A DNA stretch of 64,000 bases from contig NZ_SMFZ01000001.1 of the NCBI RefSeq assembly GCF_004339565.1, positions 3,957,099 through 4,021,098 of the forward strand. Reading direction: 5' to 3'. Below, piece after piece: positions 1 through 9,257 of this stretch (position 1 is the stretch's first letter; every line of letters starts with the position of its first letter). Source of the stretch: Pseudonocardia endophytica. GTDB taxonomy: Bacteria; Actinomycetota; Actinomycetes; Mycobacteriales; Pseudonocardiaceae. A program made the translations under genes and the position numbers. The notes below the pieces were generated by a model. The model was not told the origin of the DNA. It was given only the letters and a program-made list of their open reading frames with translations, and ran no database searches.

Positions 1-519
1 GTCGAGGTCGGAGTACCTGCCGCTGCGACGGCGGCGGGGTCACCCGCCGCGGGCGGCCTCCTGCTGTCGGCGTGGTCGGTGATCTCGGTGGCCGCCGGCG
101 TGCTCTACGGGCTGAGGCCGTGGCCGCGCTCGATGGGACGGCGGCTTCCGGTCCTGCTCGGGACGTTCGCCGTTCTCGTCGGACTGACGGCGCTGGTCGC
201 CCCGCTCCGGTCGCTGCCCCTGCTCGCGGTGACGTTGTTGTTGGCCGGCGCCACGATCACGCCGCAGGTCACCGCACACTCGCACGGCGTCGACCTCACC
301 GCGCCGGACTCGTCGGCGGCCGAGGCGTTCAGCTGGGTCGTCACGTCGGCCGTGATCGGCGTGTCCGCCGGCCAGTCCCTGGCGGGCCTGGCCGTGGACA
401 CGGTCGGGCCGGCCGGGTTCGCCGTCGGCCCGGTGCTGGGCCTCGTCGTGGCGTGCGTGCTGTGGCTCCGACGACGGACGGTCGTCCCCGCGGCGGAGCG
501 CGAGGTGTCGCCGGTCTGA
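1..519 (+). CDS. MFS transporter, C-terminal part (5' end outside window)
   Basis: The frame is open from base 1 and stops with TGA at 517-519, so about 172 C-terminal residues are visible. They form roughly five hydrophobic helices separated by short basic loops (for example the RPWPRSMGRR loop), and the protein ends in a charged tail. The segment SSAAEAFSWVVTSAVIGVSAGQSLAG resembles the TEAFTW-type helix of actinobacterial MFS drug/solute exporters. The substrate cannot be told from this half. It converges on the MBL hydrolase gene across a 99-bp gap in which I see no clear terminator. Confidence 0.75.
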   Translation, partial: VEVGVPAAATAAGSPAAGGLLLSAWSVISVAAGVLYGLRPWPRSMGRRLPVLLGTFAVLVGLTALVAPLRSLPLLAVTLLLAGATITPQVTAHSHGVDLTAPDSSAAEAFSWVVTSAVIGVSAGQSLAGLAVDTVGPAGFAVGPVLGLVVACVLWLRRRTVVPAAEREVSPV

Positions 520-618
520 GTCGGTCCGGGCTGTCCTGAACGGCTCCACCCGACGACATCGCACCGGTGGTGGCTCCCCGACGCGGCCGACCGCCGTACG
601 TGCGATCTCGGCCCGATC

Positions 619-1404
619 TCAGCCTCGCAGGTAGTCCAGCTGCGCGCGGACCGACCACTCCGCCGCGTCCCAGAGCTTCTCCTCGACGTCGGCGTACACC
701 ATCTCGACGACCTCGCGCGGTGTCGCGTCCGGCCCCAGCTTCTCCAGCGCCGCGCGGACCTGGTCCAGGCGTTGCTCACGGTGCGCCAGGTACTCCCGTG
801 CGACGGCGGTCGCGTCCGGGAGCTCCGGCCCGTGACCCGGCAGGACCGGCGTGCCGGCCGGGATCAGCTCGGCCAGCAGTCGCAGCGAGTCCAGGTAGGG
901 CCCGAGCGCGCCGTCCGGGTGCGCGATGACCGTCGTGCCCCTCCCGAGGATCGTGTCGCCGGTCAGCAGCGCCGGGTCGTTGCCGCCGACCAGGAACGAC
1001 AGCGAGTCCGCCGTGTGGCCCGGCGTCGCGATCACCCGGATGTTCACGCCCGCGACGAACATCGTCTCGCCGTCGGTCAGCGGTTCGGCCCGCCGGCAGA
1101 GCGACGGGTCCAGCGCCCGTACCGGCGCGCCGGTCAGCTCGACGAAGCGGTCGATGCCGCCCGCGTGGTCGTGGTGGTGATGGGTGAGCAGCACGAGTGC
1201 GACGGGCGGTCCGTCGGCCAGCTGCTCGAGGTGCTCGCCGTCGTCCTCCCCGGGGTCGACGACCACCCGCGCCGGCGACCCGAGATCGGACAGCACCCAC
1301 GAGTTCGTGCCGTCGAGCGTCATGTGGTTCGGGTTGTTCTGCAGCAGCACCGACGCGGCCTGGCGCACCGGTCGCAGCTCGCCGTACGCAGGGTGTTCGC
1401 TCAT
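619..1404 (-). CDS. MBL-fold metallohydrolase (LACTB2/GloB-like)
   Basis: 261-residue metallo-beta-lactamase-fold hydrolase. The metal motif THHHHDH lies at about residues 74-80, followed by GHTADS, a TGD aspartate and PGHG, giving the full dinuclear zinc set. The C-terminal helical part (residues ~205-261) resembles the winged-helix tail of LACTB2-type enzymes, which act on thioesters or nucleic acid; the substrate here is unknown. The start is ATG at 1404-1402, sharing one base with the TGA of the upstream NUDIX gene (TGATG), so the two are translationally coupled; an in-frame GTG one codon earlier is possible. It occupies the place of mycobacterial Rv3677c. Confidence 0.88.
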   Translation of the reverse strand: MSEHPAYGELRPVRQAASVLLQNNPNHMTLDGTNSWVLSDLGSPARVVVDPGEDDGEHLEQLADGPPVALVLLTHHHHDHAGGIDRFVELTGAPVRALDPSLCRRAEPLTDGETMFVAGVNIRVIATPGHTADSLSFLVGGNDPALLTGDTILGRGTTVIAHPDGALGPYLDSLRLLAELIPAGTPVLPGHGPELPDATAVAREYLAHREQRLDQVRAALEKLGPDATPREVVEMVYADVEEKLWDAAEWSVRAQLDYLRG

Positions 1405-2222
1405 CACGCCGGTCCCTTCGGGGTGAGGTGGTCAGCGGCGGTCTCCCAGTCCGGATCGCCGGGCAGCACGACGCTCACCGAGCTCCCCTCGCGCCGCACC
1501 CGCGGGATCACCGGGGTGATCGACCGGCCCGGCGCGGCGGTGAGCGCGTCCCCGGCCGACCCGTGCTCACCGAGCTCCTGCAGCGTGCGCAGGGTCGGCG
1601 CCATCAGTTCGATCTCCAGCCCCTCGTAGGCGCGCAACGCGTTCGCCGGCGTCCACCACCGAGCCTCGACGGCCTCGGTCGTCCTGTCGTCGGCGCGTTG
1701 GCCGTCCGGGACGCGGGCGATCAGGAACGCCGTGTCGTAGCGGCGCGGGTTGGCCGGTGGGGTGATCCACCGCGCCCAGCCCTCCAGCAGGTCCGTACGG
1801 AGCACGAGATCGTGGTCGACGAGCAGCTCCCCGAGTGTGCGACGGCGCTCGTTCAGGTCGTCGCGCCAGCGCTCGGCGTCCGGCAGCGGCACCGGTGGGC
1901 CGTCGGCGGCTCCGGCCAGCAGGACGCCGCACTCCTCGAACGTCTCCCGGATCGCCGCCTGCACGAACGACCCGGCGAGCTCCGGCTCGCAGTCCAGCCT
2001 GCGGCCCCACTCCGCCGGAGAGGGTCCGCGCCAGCGCGTCGGGTCCGGGACGTCGGACGACGAGACGCCGCCGCCCGGGAACACGGTCATGCCGCCGGCG
2101 AAGGCCATGCCGGACACCCGCCGTTGGAGAAAGACCTCGAGGCCGCCGTCCGGGGCGTCGCGGACGAGCAGGACGGTCGCGGCCGGCCTCGGAACGACCG
2201 GTTCCCCGCTGCTCTGCGCCAT
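1404..2222 (-). CDS. NUDIX hydrolase
   Basis: 272-residue NUDIX-fold protein, expected to cleave a nucleoside diphosphate linked to another moiety. The N-terminal strand VPRPAATVLLVRDA leads to the FPGGGV element (residues ~48-53), then a roughly 35-residue insertion, then the Nudix helix with RETFEECG at 92-99. The insertion between the glycine-rich element and the REXXEE helix is typical of the NUDT19-like subgroup often annotated as CoA or NAD pyrophosphatases; that assignment is inference. First gene of a two-gene operon with the MBL hydrolase, transcribed divergently from the Gfo/Idh/MocA gene. Confidence 0.87.
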   Translation of the reverse strand: MAQSSGEPVVPRPAATVLLVRDAPDGGLEVFLQRRVSGMAFAGGMTVFPGGGVSSSDVPDPTRWRGPSPAEWGRRLDCEPELAGSFVQAAIRETFEECGVLLAGAADGPPVPLPDAERWRDDLNERRRTLGELLVDHDLVLRTDLLEGWARWITPPANPRRYDTAFLIARVPDGQRADDRTTEAVEARWWTPANALRAYEGLEIELMAPTLRTLQELGEHGSAGDALTAAPGRSITPVIPRVRREGSSVSVVLPGDPDWETAADHLTPKGPA

Positions 2223-2274
2223 GCCCGGACCCTAGGTCATGATGCGGGGACCGGGGCACGTGATGATGACCGCC

Positions 2275-3171
2275 ATGACGAGCGAGCGGCTGCGGATCGG
2301 GCTGGTCGGCGCCGGACCGTGGGCGTGGCGGGTGCACGCGCCGTCGCTGACCCAGCATCCGTGGTTCCGGTTCCAGGGCGTCTGGACGCGCAGGCCGGAG
2401 GCCGCCGGCGATCTCTGCGACGAGTTCGGCGGACGCCCGTACCGCACGCTCGACGAGCTCGTGGACGACACCGACGTGATCGCGTTCGCCGTGCCGCCCG
2501 CCGTGCAGGCGGAGCTCGCGCCCGATGTCGCCGCGGCCGGCAGGCACCTCGTGCTGGAGAAGCCGTTGGGCGAGGACCTGGCGGGCGCGCGCCGGGTCGC
2601 GGACGCGGTCGCCGCCGCCGGGGTCCACTCGACGACGGTGCTCGTCCTGCGCTTCGACGACGCCGTGCTGGCCTGGCTGGACGGCATCGGCCCCGGGCCC
2701 GCTGGCCAGGACACGGTCGGTGTCGCCCGGTGGCTGTCCGGCTCGCTGCTCGGCGGTCCGTACCACCGGTCGGCATGGCGGGCGGAACACGGCGCGCTGC
2801 TGGACATCGGCCCGCACGTGATCGACCTGCTGGACACCGCGCTCGGTCCGGTGACCGGTGTGGACATGGCGCGGCGGACCGACCCGGACGTCTGGCGGGT
2901 CGGGCTCGCGCACGCCGGCGGCGCACGCAGCACGATGACGCTCTCGCTGCGCCTGCCGGTGGACCCGACCGAGATGGAGTTCGGCGTGTTCGGGCCCGCC
3001 GGGCGGCACGTGCTGCGCGCCCGCTCCGACGACGCCACCACCTGCTACGGGCGGATGCTCGACGAGCTCGCGTTCGCCGTCGGGCCCGGACGTCCTGGGC
3101 CCGCCGTCGACGCGGCCCGCGCGCTGCGGCTGCAGGAGATCGTCGACGAGATCCGGGGCGCGGCCGGCTGA
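2275..3171 (+). CDS. Gfo/Idh/MocA family oxidoreductase
   Basis: About 298 residues. The N-terminal Rossmann fold starts at once (LRIGLVGAGPWA, residues 6-17), and the signature EKPLGE sits at 95-100; this lysine-proline motif is diagnostic for the family. The C-terminal half carries a HxxD-like segment (IGPHVIDLLD). These enzymes oxidise or reduce hydroxyl groups on sugars or related small molecules with NAD(P); the substrate is not predictable. I chose ATG 2275 because it gives the family's short lead into the first beta strand. ATGs at 2263 and 2239 are in frame, and a GGGG element lies just before 2263. Confidence 0.85.
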   Translation: MTSERLRIGLVGAGPWAWRVHAPSLTQHPWFRFQGVWTRRPEAAGDLCDEFGGRPYRTLDELVDDTDVIAFAVPPAVQAELAPDVAAAGRHLVLEKPLGEDLAGARRVADAVAAAGVHSTTVLVLRFDDAVLAWLDGIGPGPAGQDTVGVARWLSGSLLGGPYHRSAWRAEHGALLDIGPHVIDLLDTALGPVTGVDMARRTDPDVWRVGLAHAGGARSTMTLSLRLPVDPTEMEFGVFGPAGRHVLRARSDDATTCYGRMLDELAFAVGPGRPGPAVDAARALRLQEIVDEIRGAAG

Positions 3172-3177
3172 GCCGGG

Positions 3178-5649
3178 TCAGTCCTGCGCGGGCGGGTGCG
3201 ACGTGCCGTTGCGCGGCGCATCCCCCGATCCGCCCTCCCGCGCGGCGAGCTCGGCCTGGAGCCGTCGGAGCAGCTCCTGCTCGTTCGGGGTCAGCCGGCT
3301 GTCCAGGACGTCCTCCCCGGCGTCGGTGGGTGCGCCCGACTCGGACGGCGCCGGCTCGAACGCGGCCGAGCTCGGCCGGGTCGCCCCGGACGCGGGCGCC
3401 CCGGATGCGCCCGCCCCGGGCGCATCGAGACGGTGCCGCGGCTGGGCGTCGGACGTGGACTCCCGGACGTCCGCCGCCTGCTCGTCCCCGGACGTCCGCC
3501 GGTTCGGCGACGGCGTCACGCGGCTGAGTGGCGGGGTGGTCGGGGTCGGTGCCGTGGCCGGCTCGAGATCCGGGTCCGGCGTCGCCGCGGCGGGCATCGA
3601 CCAGCTGCCGGAGCCCCACTGCCGTTCCCATTCCCGCTCGCCGGCACGTGTATCCGATGTAGACGCTGCCGCGCCCGTCCCGTGTCCGTTGACCGGTGGA
3701 TCGTCCGTCGCGGAGGCGGGTGCGGCGGTCCGCGGCGCCGGACGAGGTGCCGGACGGGGCGACGGGTGGCCGTTCGTCCCGCCGGGCGGGTCGGGATCGG
3801 GCCCGACGTCCGCCGTCGGGACGCTGTGACCGTTCGACGGCGGCGTACCCGTCCGGGCGCTCTCCGGGCGTCCGAGCACCGCGTTGCCGCCGTGGACGGT
3901 GCGGTCGACGGCGTTGCGGGCCGGATCGAACCGGGCCGGATCGACCTCGGCGGGACCGGACGGCTGCTGGTCCGGCTCCTGACGGTTCGACGGGTGGTCC
4001 GATTGCGGTGCGGGTCGTGCATCTCCGTCGGACGGGCCCGCCGGTCGGGAAGCCGCGCGGCTCTGCAGCGCACCCGGCCAGGACGCACCTGCCGGCGAGA
4101 CCGCCCCGGTGTCCTCGACCGACGGCCGACCACCCGCGTCGTCCGGGGCCACTTCCCGGCCCCTTCCGCCCGCCGGCGCCGACGGGGTGCGGTCCCCGAC
4201 GGACGCTACCCCGCGGCCGTCGCCGGTCGTCGCCTCGTGCGCGTCGTCGCCGGTCGTCGCCCGGTGGGAGCCGTCGCCGCCCGCAGCCTCACCGGAGTCG
4301 CCGCCGACGGAACCCGGCCGGGCGGTATCGGTGGGGAACCCGTCGCCGGCCGGCGCGCTCCCGGCGTCGTCGCCGGTGAGTGGTCGTGGGGTGTCGTCCT
4401 CGACGGATGCTCTCCGGGCGCCGTCGGTCGACGCGGCCGGGGCGCCTCCGATGGTGGGCACGTCCGGGTCGTCGTCGGTGGGCACTCGCCGGACATCGCC
4501 GTCGACGGGTGCTCCTCGGCCGGTGTCGCCGTTCGGCGCGCTCCACGCGACGTCCCGGGTGGGCACTCGGCGGGAGTCGTCATGGGCCTGCCAGGTGTCG
4601 CCCGTCGCGAAGGTCGCGGCGCCGTCGCCGTCGGGTGCGCCCCGGTCGTCGACGACGGGAGCTGTCCAGGTCGGCATCCCGGTCGGGCCGGGTGCGCCGT
4701 CCTCGGTGGACCCTTCCTCGATGCCGTCGCCGGCGGACTCCCGCCAGGTGCTCTCGTCGCCCCGCGCCCCCGGGCCGTCGTCGCTCGGCGCCACCCACGG
4801 GACACGACCCGCCGACGACGTGTGGTCCCCGGTCGAGGTGCCACGGTCGCCCGGCGCCGCCGGCGGGCCGTCGTCCCACGGCAGGTCCTCGCCGTGCCCG
4901 GCCTGCGCCGCGACCGCCGGACCGGGGTGGCCCGGACGCGGCCCGTCGACCACCGGTACGGCTGCGGAGGGCCCGCTCCAGGAGGGAGCCTCGTCCCCGG
5001 GAAGATCGTCCCGGACGACGACCGGCATCGGCGACGGCGGGGTCCGGACCGGGGAACCCGCTGCCGCCAGCGCGGCCCGCTGGTACGGCGGGAGCGCGGC
5101 CCTGTCCACGAACGCCTCGACCGACGCCGGGATACCGGCCCTGGCCAGCGCCGCACCGACCTGATACGTGATCACCTCGGCCGGCGCGGGCCCGTCGAGC
5201 ACCATGAGCACGACGGGGTGCGGCACCGGACCCGGCGCGGCCCCGGCCGGGGTGAGCCGCCAGGTCACCGACGTGCGCGCACCGCTGCGGGCGACGGCCG
5301 TCAGCCCGGCTGCGACCTCGCGGATCCGCTCGGCAACGCCCGGCTGTCCGCCGTCGGTGGAGAAGACGTGCGGCGTGCGATCCGGGAGCGACGCGCCGGG
5401 AGGCAACAGCCGGGCGAGATCGCCCCCGATCCGGCGCTCCGCGGCGTCGGCCAGCCGGTCACGGACGGAGTGCGGCAGGACCGTGCGGCCGGCGGACAGC
5501 GTCGCGACCAGCAGCTCCAGCGCCCCGGCCTCCTCACCGACCGCTACGAGCTCGCGGGCGATCGCGAGCAGGTCGTCGTCCACCCATCCGGCCAGACCGA
5601 GCAGGAGCTCGTGCCCGGGGGTCGGGGCCGTGGCCACGGCGTCGGACAT
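3178..5649 (-). CDS. Unrecognised two-part protein with long disordered Pro/Asp/Gly-rich tail
   Basis: 823 residues, start ATG 5649 with AGGAG nine bases upstream. Residues ~1-205 look folded: a helical start (GHELLLGLAGWVDDDLLAIAR), then an alpha/beta part containing PHPVVLMVLDGPAPAEVITYQ and ending near PPYQRAALAAAG. From ~206 to ~770 the chain is low-complexity, built from loosely repeated 10-15-residue units such as TGDDA and SVGDR with Pro, Thr, Ser, Asp and Gly, with no predicted fold. A short charged helix (LTPNEQELLRRLQAELAAREGG) closes the protein. The N-terminal domain is a diverged paralogue of the next gene upstream in the operon. No function recognised. A tail this long could be a linker or scaffold, but that is conjecture. 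Confidence 0.8.
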   Translation of the reverse strand: MSDAVATAPTPGHELLLGLAGWVDDDLLAIARELVAVGEEAGALELLVATLSAGRTVLPHSVRDRLADAAERRIGGDLARLLPPGASLPDRTPHVFSTDGGQPGVAERIREVAAGLTAVARSGARTSVTWRLTPAGAAPGPVPHPVVLMVLDGPAPAEVITYQVGAALARAGIPASVEAFVDRAALPPYQRAALAAAGSPVRTPPSPMPVVVRDDLPGDEAPSWSGPSAAVPVVDGPRPGHPGPAVAAQAGHGEDLPWDDGPPAAPGDRGTSTGDHTSSAGRVPWVAPSDDGPGARGDESTWRESAGDGIEEGSTEDGAPGPTGMPTWTAPVVDDRGAPDGDGAATFATGDTWQAHDDSRRVPTRDVAWSAPNGDTGRGAPVDGDVRRVPTDDDPDVPTIGGAPAASTDGARRASVEDDTPRPLTGDDAGSAPAGDGFPTDTARPGSVGGDSGEAAGGDGSHRATTGDDAHEATTGDGRGVASVGDRTPSAPAGGRGREVAPDDAGGRPSVEDTGAVSPAGASWPGALQSRAASRPAGPSDGDARPAPQSDHPSNRQEPDQQPSGPAEVDPARFDPARNAVDRTVHGGNAVLGRPESARTGTPPSNGHSVPTADVGPDPDPPGGTNGHPSPRPAPRPAPRTAAPASATDDPPVNGHGTGAAASTSDTRAGEREWERQWGSGSWSMPAAATPDPDLEPATAPTPTTPPLSRVTPSPNRRTSGDEQAADVRESTSDAQPRHRLDAPGAGASGAPASGATRPSSAAFEPAPSESGAPTDAGEDVLDSRLTPNEQELLRRLQAELAAREGGSGDAPRNGTSHPPAQD

Positions 5650-5675
5650 GGAGGTCTCCTTCGCTTCGCGACCGG

Positions 5676-6329
5676 TCAGGTACCGGTCAGCGCACCGAAC
5701 GCGCCCGCGGGGTCGGGAGTCGCGACGTCGTCGGCCGGGGCCGGAGGGCGCGCGAACAGCACGGAGGATCCGACGACGGCCGCCTGGTGATAGGAGGGGA
5801 CCTCCATCTCCAGCGGCAGCACCTCGACGCACGGCGTGCGGTCGCCGTGCACGCGCAACAGACGCTGCAGCGTCCCGGTCAGCTCCCACGGCCGCTCGGC
5901 GCCGAGCACCACCAGGACCCGCTGCTCGCCGCGCGGACCGCGCCAGCTCTGGCGCAGCTCCTCGACCCCGGCGTGGCCCGCGGCGACGGACGTCGCGGAC
6001 ATCGCCGCGAGATCGTGCGTCACGGTGCCCGCCGAGAACGCGACGCCCGGGTCGTCGAGCTCGGGCAACGGCAGCACGGTGTCGACCATGCGCGACGACG
6101 GCGACCGCTCGCCCACGCACCGCCACAGCAGCTCGCGCTCGAGGTCGGTGACGCCGAGCCGGTGCCGCAGCAGGGCGCGCGGCAGCACGGCGGCGACGGA
6201 GCCGAGCGCGCCCGCGGCGAGCCAGTCGCGCAGGCGCCACACCACGTCGTCGGGCAGCCGTCCGGCGAGCCGGACCAGCAGCTCGTGTCCCGCAACCTGC
6301 ACGGGGGCGCCCTCGACGACGGCGGTCAC
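5676..6329 (-). CDS. Unrecognised protein, paralogue of the adjacent tail-bearing protein
   Basis: About 217 residues. The start GHELLVRLAGRLPDDVVWRLRDWLAAG and the closing QRVLVVLGAERPWELTGTLQRLLRVHG ... VPSYHQAAVVGS match, in order, the two blocks of the folded domain in the neighbouring 823-residue protein, so the pair arose by tandem duplication. The middle part (LPLPELDDPGVAFSAGTVTHDLAAMSATSVAAG) is unlike anything I can name. GTG 6329 is used here; TTG 6335, overlapping the RidA stop, is an alternative. It lies in a four-gene operon DUF4177-RidA-this-paralogue with near-zero spacing. Confidence 0.72.
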   Translation of the reverse strand: MTAVVEGAPVQVAGHELLVRLAGRLPDDVVWRLRDWLAAGALGSVAAVLPRALLRHRLGVTDLERELLWRCVGERSPSSRMVDTVLPLPELDDPGVAFSAGTVTHDLAAMSATSVAAGHAGVEELRQSWRGPRGEQRVLVVLGAERPWELTGTLQRLLRVHGDRTPCVEVLPLEMEVPSYHQAAVVGSSVLFARPPAPADDVATPDPAGAFGALTGT

Positions 6330-6331
6330 GG

Positions 6332-6787
6332 TCAACCGACCTCGACGACCAGCTCGACCTCGACGGGCGCGTTCAGCGGCAGCTCGGCGACGCCTACGGC
6401 GGAACGTGCGTGCGCCCCGGCCTCCCCGAACACCTCGCCCAGCAGGTCGGACGCGCCATTGATCACGCCGGGCTGCCCGCCGAAGTCCGGCGAGGACGCG
6501 ACGAAGCCGACGACCTTCACCACACCGGTCACGGCGTCCAGGCCGACGAGCGCGTCGATCGCGGCCAGCGCGTTCAGCGTGCAGATCCGGGCCAGGTCGT
6601 AGGCCTGCTCCGCGGAGACGTCACCGCCGATCTTGCCGGTGGCCGGGAGCTTGCCGTCCACGAACGGCACCTGGCCGGCCGTGAACACGAGGTTCCCGGA
6701 GCGACGGGCCGGGATGTACGCCCCGGCCGGGGTCGCGACCGGCGGGAGCGTGATCCCCAGCTCGGCCAGCTTGGCCTTCGGCGTCAT
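6332..6787 (-). CDS. RidA/YjgF/Rid family protein
   Basis: 151-residue member of the Rid family (reactive imine/enamine deaminases). The Rid fold is seen as the strand SGNLVFTAGQVPFVDGKLPATGKIGGDVSAEQAYDLARICTLN broken by the conserved GQ and by the helix leading to VVKVVGFVASSPDF. The C-terminal LPLNAPVEVELVVEV replaces the usual LPxxxxVExxxxA motif, and the catalytic arginine of the RidA subgroup is not evident, so the activity is uncertain. ATG 6787 overlaps the DUF4177 stop as ATGA. The gene sits where mycobacteria have Rv3678c, directly upstream and divergent of the two ArsA-type ATPases. Confidence 0.88.
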   Translation of the reverse strand: MTPKAKLAELGITLPPVATPAGAYIPARRSGNLVFTAGQVPFVDGKLPATGKIGGDVSAEQAYDLARICTLNALAAIDALVGLDAVTGVVKVVGFVASSPDFGGQPGVINGASDLLGEVFGEAGAHARSAVGVAELPLNAPVEVELVVEVG

Positions 6788-6957
6788 GCCTGGACCGGGC
6801 GCTTGAAGAACGCCACCAGCTGCTCGGGGTTGGCGCCCGTGGTGATGGTCACCAGCTCCCAGCCGTCCTGACCGAAGTTGTCCAGGATCGCCTTCGTGTT
6901 GTGGATCAGCACCGGTGCGCTGAGGTATTCCCACTTCTGGACGCCGGGGGAGCTCAT
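6784..6957 (-). CDS. Small DUF4177-family protein
   Basis: 57-residue protein: MSSPGVQKWEYLSAPVLIHN, then AILDNFGQDGWELVTITTG and a short basic end. The 'WEY...NxxGxDGWELV' pattern is that of DUF4177. It shares four bases (ATGA) with the RidA start and is the first gene of that operon, about 100 bp from the divergent ATPase gene. The corresponding mycobacterial position also carries a very small ORF. Function unknown. Confidence 0.82.
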   Translation of the reverse strand: MSSPGVQKWEYLSAPVLIHNTKAILDNFGQDGWELVTITTGANPEQLVAFFKRPVQA

Positions 6958-7060
6958 GGAAAAAGGGTAACGGCCGTGGAGTCGATCATCCTCCCGGCCT
7001 CGGCGGACGGCGACGTTCGTCACCGGGCCGACCTGCCCCGCGCTCCGTAGTCTGAGGCCC

Positions 7061-8092
7061 GTGACGACGTCCGTCCGCCCCGACCCGTGGCCCGCCCGGC
7101 TCCGCTCGGCGCGTCTGCACGTGGTGTCCGGCAAGGGCGGCACCGGCAAGACCACGGTCGCCGCGGCCCTCGCGATCGCGCTCGCCGCTGGCGGTCGCCG
7201 GACGCTGCTCGTCGAGGTCGAGGGTCGTCAGGGCATCGCCCAGGTGTTCGACACCCCGCCGCTGCCCTACGAGGAGCGGAGGATCGCCGTCGCCCCGGGT
7301 GGCGGAGAGGTTCGCGCGCTGGCCGTGGACGCCGAGGCCGCCCTGCTCGAGTACTTCGAGATGTTCTACCGGCTCGGGATGGCCGGGCACGCGCTCCGGC
7401 GGATGGGCGCCGTCGAGTTCGCGACGACGCTCGCTCCCGGCCTGCGCGACGTGCTGCTCACCGGCAAGGCGAAGGAGTGCGTGTCCCGCACGGAGAACGG
7501 CCGCCCCGTCTACGACGCCGTGGTGCTCGACGCCCCGCCGACCGGACGGCTGGTCACGTTCCTCGACGTCACCCGCGCGATGGCCGACCTGGCCCGCACC
7601 GGCCCGATCCACGGGCAGGCCAAGGGCGTCGAGGAGCTGCTGCACTCGGAACGCACGGCCGTGCACCTGGTGACGCTGCTCGCCGACCTGCCGGTCACCG
7701 AGACGTTGGAGACGATCGACGAGCTGGAGAGCGCAGGTCTCCCGGTCGGGACCGTGTTCGTGAACCGGATGCGCGAGCAGTGGCTGCCGGACCGGTCGCT
7801 GACCGCCGCCGCGCACGGCCGGGTGGACGCCTCCCGGGTGCGCAACGGGCTCGCGGGCGCCGGTCTCGAGCTGGCACCGGAGGAGATCGACGGGCTGGTC
7901 GCCGAGACCGTCGAACACGCCGTGCAGGTCGCCGGGGAGACAGCGGCGCTGGCCCGGCTGGACACCCAGCTGGACCCGCCGATCTCCCGGGTCACGCTGC
8001 CGCAGCACCTCGGCGGGGTGGACCTGGGCACGCTCTACGAGCTGGCCGAGTCGATGACCGAACAGGGCGTCGCGCTGGAGGAACGTCGGTGA
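7061..8092 (+). CDS. ArsA/Get3-family ATPase, first of a pair
   Basis: 343 residues. Deviant Walker [10 protein letters not shown] lies at residues 24-32 and the switch/Walker B-like DAPPTGR at ~157-163, placing it in the SIMIBI class ArsA/Get3 ATPases. It is a single ArsA half; a partner half is encoded next door, as in the mycobacterial Rv3679-Rv3680 pair. No arsenic-binding cysteine cluster is seen (only one Cys, near residue 140), so arsenite transport is unlikely; anion or tail-anchored-protein handling has been discussed for this family. GTG start at 7061. The downstream gene begins within its stop (GTGA), implying coupled, probably stoichiometric synthesis. Confidence 0.88.
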   Translation: MTTSVRPDPWPARLRSARLHVVSGKGGTGKTTVAAALAIALAAGGRRTLLVEVEGRQGIAQVFDTPPLPYEERRIAVAPGGGEVRALAVDAEAALLEYFEMFYRLGMAGHALRRMGAVEFATTLAPGLRDVLLTGKAKECVSRTENGRPVYDAVVLDAPPTGRLVTFLDVTRAMADLARTGPIHGQAKGVEELLHSERTAVHLVTLLADLPVTETLETIDELESAGLPVGTVFVNRMREQWLPDRSLTAAAHGRVDASRVRNGLAGAGLELAPEEIDGLVAETVEHAVQVAGETAALARLDTQLDPPISRVTLPQHLGGVDLGTLYELAESMTEQGVALEERR

Positions 8093-9252
8093 CACGCAAG
8101 GCCCCCGAACTCGACGTCGATGCCGTGCTCGACGACCCGGACACCCGTGTCGTCGTCTGCTGTGGTTCCGGAGGCGTCGGCAAGACGACGACGTCCGCCG
8201 CGCTCGCCCTGCGTGCGGCCGAACGGGGACGGCAGGTCGTCGTGCTGACGATCGACCCGGCCCGCAGGCTCGCACAGGCGCTCGGCCTGGAGGCGCTGGA
8301 CAACGAGCCACACGCGGTCGCCGGTGTGGGTGGGCCGGACCGCGGGACGCTGAGCGCGATGATGCTGGACATGCGCCGCACGTTCGACGAGATGGTGCAC
8401 GGGCACGCCCCGCCGGACCGCGCGGCCAAGATCATCGAGAACCCGTTCTACCAGACCATCTCCTCGTCGTTCTCCGGAACGCAGGAGTACATGGCCATGG
8501 AGAAGCTGGGCCAGCTCGTCGCGACCGGGAAGTGGGACCTGGTCGTCGTGGACACCCCGCCGTCGCGGTCGGCACTGGACTTCCTGGACGCGCCGCAGCG
8601 GATGTCCACGTTCCTCGACGGCCGGATGATCCGGCTGCTGTCGTCCCCCGCGCGGGCCGGCGGCCGCGGCATCCGCAAGCTCGTCGGAGCCGGGTTCGGG
8701 CTGTTCGCGAAGGCCGTCGGCACGATCCTCGGCGGCCAGATGCTGGCCGATGCGTCCGCGTTCGTGCAGGCGTTCGACACGATGTTCGGCGGGTTCCAGG
8801 AGCGGGCGCAGAAGACCTACGCGCTGCTGCGCTCGCCGGGGACGGCGTTCCTCGTCGTCGCCGCTCCGGAGCCGGACGCGCTGCGCGAGGCCGCCTACTT
8901 CACCGACCGCCTGTCCGGGGAGGACATGCCGCTCTCCGGGCTGGTGCTGAACCGGACCCATCCGGTGCTGGCGCCGGTGTCCGCGGCACGCGCGCGCAGT
9001 GCCGCGGAGAACGTGGGTGGCGCCGGGTCGCAGATCGCGGCCGCCGTGCTGCGCCTGCACGCCGACCGCGTCGAGCTGGCCGAGCGCGAGGAGCACCTGC
9101 TCACCCGCTTCTCCGGCGCGCACCCGTCGGTGCCGGTGGTGCGGGTGCCCGCGATCGCCGGCGACATCGCCGACCTCGACGGCCTGCGCCGCGTCGGGGA
9201 GCTCCTGGCGGGCGACGAACCGGCCGCTCCGGCGGCGGCCACCCAGGCCTGA
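8089..9252 (+). CDS. ArsA/Get3-family ATPase, second of a pair
   Basis: 387 residues from GTG 8089, which overlaps the previous stop. P-loop [10 protein letters not shown] at 26-35, [13 protein letters not shown] (the ArsA 'DP' switch I motif) at ~54-67 and [11 protein letters not shown] at ~155-165. Between residues ~170 and 230 is a glycine- and hydrophobic-rich stretch ([22 protein letters not shown]), where Get3-type proteins carry the client-binding helices; this is suggestive only. It closely fits Rv3680 by order and size. The protein ends with an Ala/Pro tail. It converges on the ArsR gene with only five bases between stops. Confidence 0.88.
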   Translation: MTRKAPELDVDAVLDDPDTRVVVCCGSGGVGKTTTSAALALRAAERGRQVVVLTIDPARRLAQALGLEALDNEPHAVAGVGGPDRGTLSAMMLDMRRTFDEMVHGHAPPDRAAKIIENPFYQTISSSFSGTQEYMAMEKLGQLVATGKWDLVVVDTPPSRSALDFLDAPQRMSTFLDGRMIRLLSSPARAGGRGIRKLVGAGFGLFAKAVGTILGGQMLADASAFVQAFDTMFGGFQERAQKTYALLRSPGTAFLVVAAPEPDALREAAYFTDRLSGEDMPLSGLVLNRTHPVLAPVSAARARSAAENVGGAGSQIAAAVLRLHADRVELAEREEHLLTRFSGAHPSVPVVRVPAIAGDIADLDGLRRVGELLAGDEPAAPAAATQA

Positions 9253-9257
9253 CCCGC

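Noticed and set aside
3196..5790. An 864-codon plus-strand ORF opposite the tail-bearing protein.
   Set aside because: Arg-rich shadow from high GC; the minus strand has ribosome site, start and domain pattern.
8089..9252. Arsenite pump ATPase function for the ArsA-type pair.
   Set aside because: No cysteine cluster for arsenic, no arsB or arsenic genes nearby; the ArsR here also lacks cysteines.
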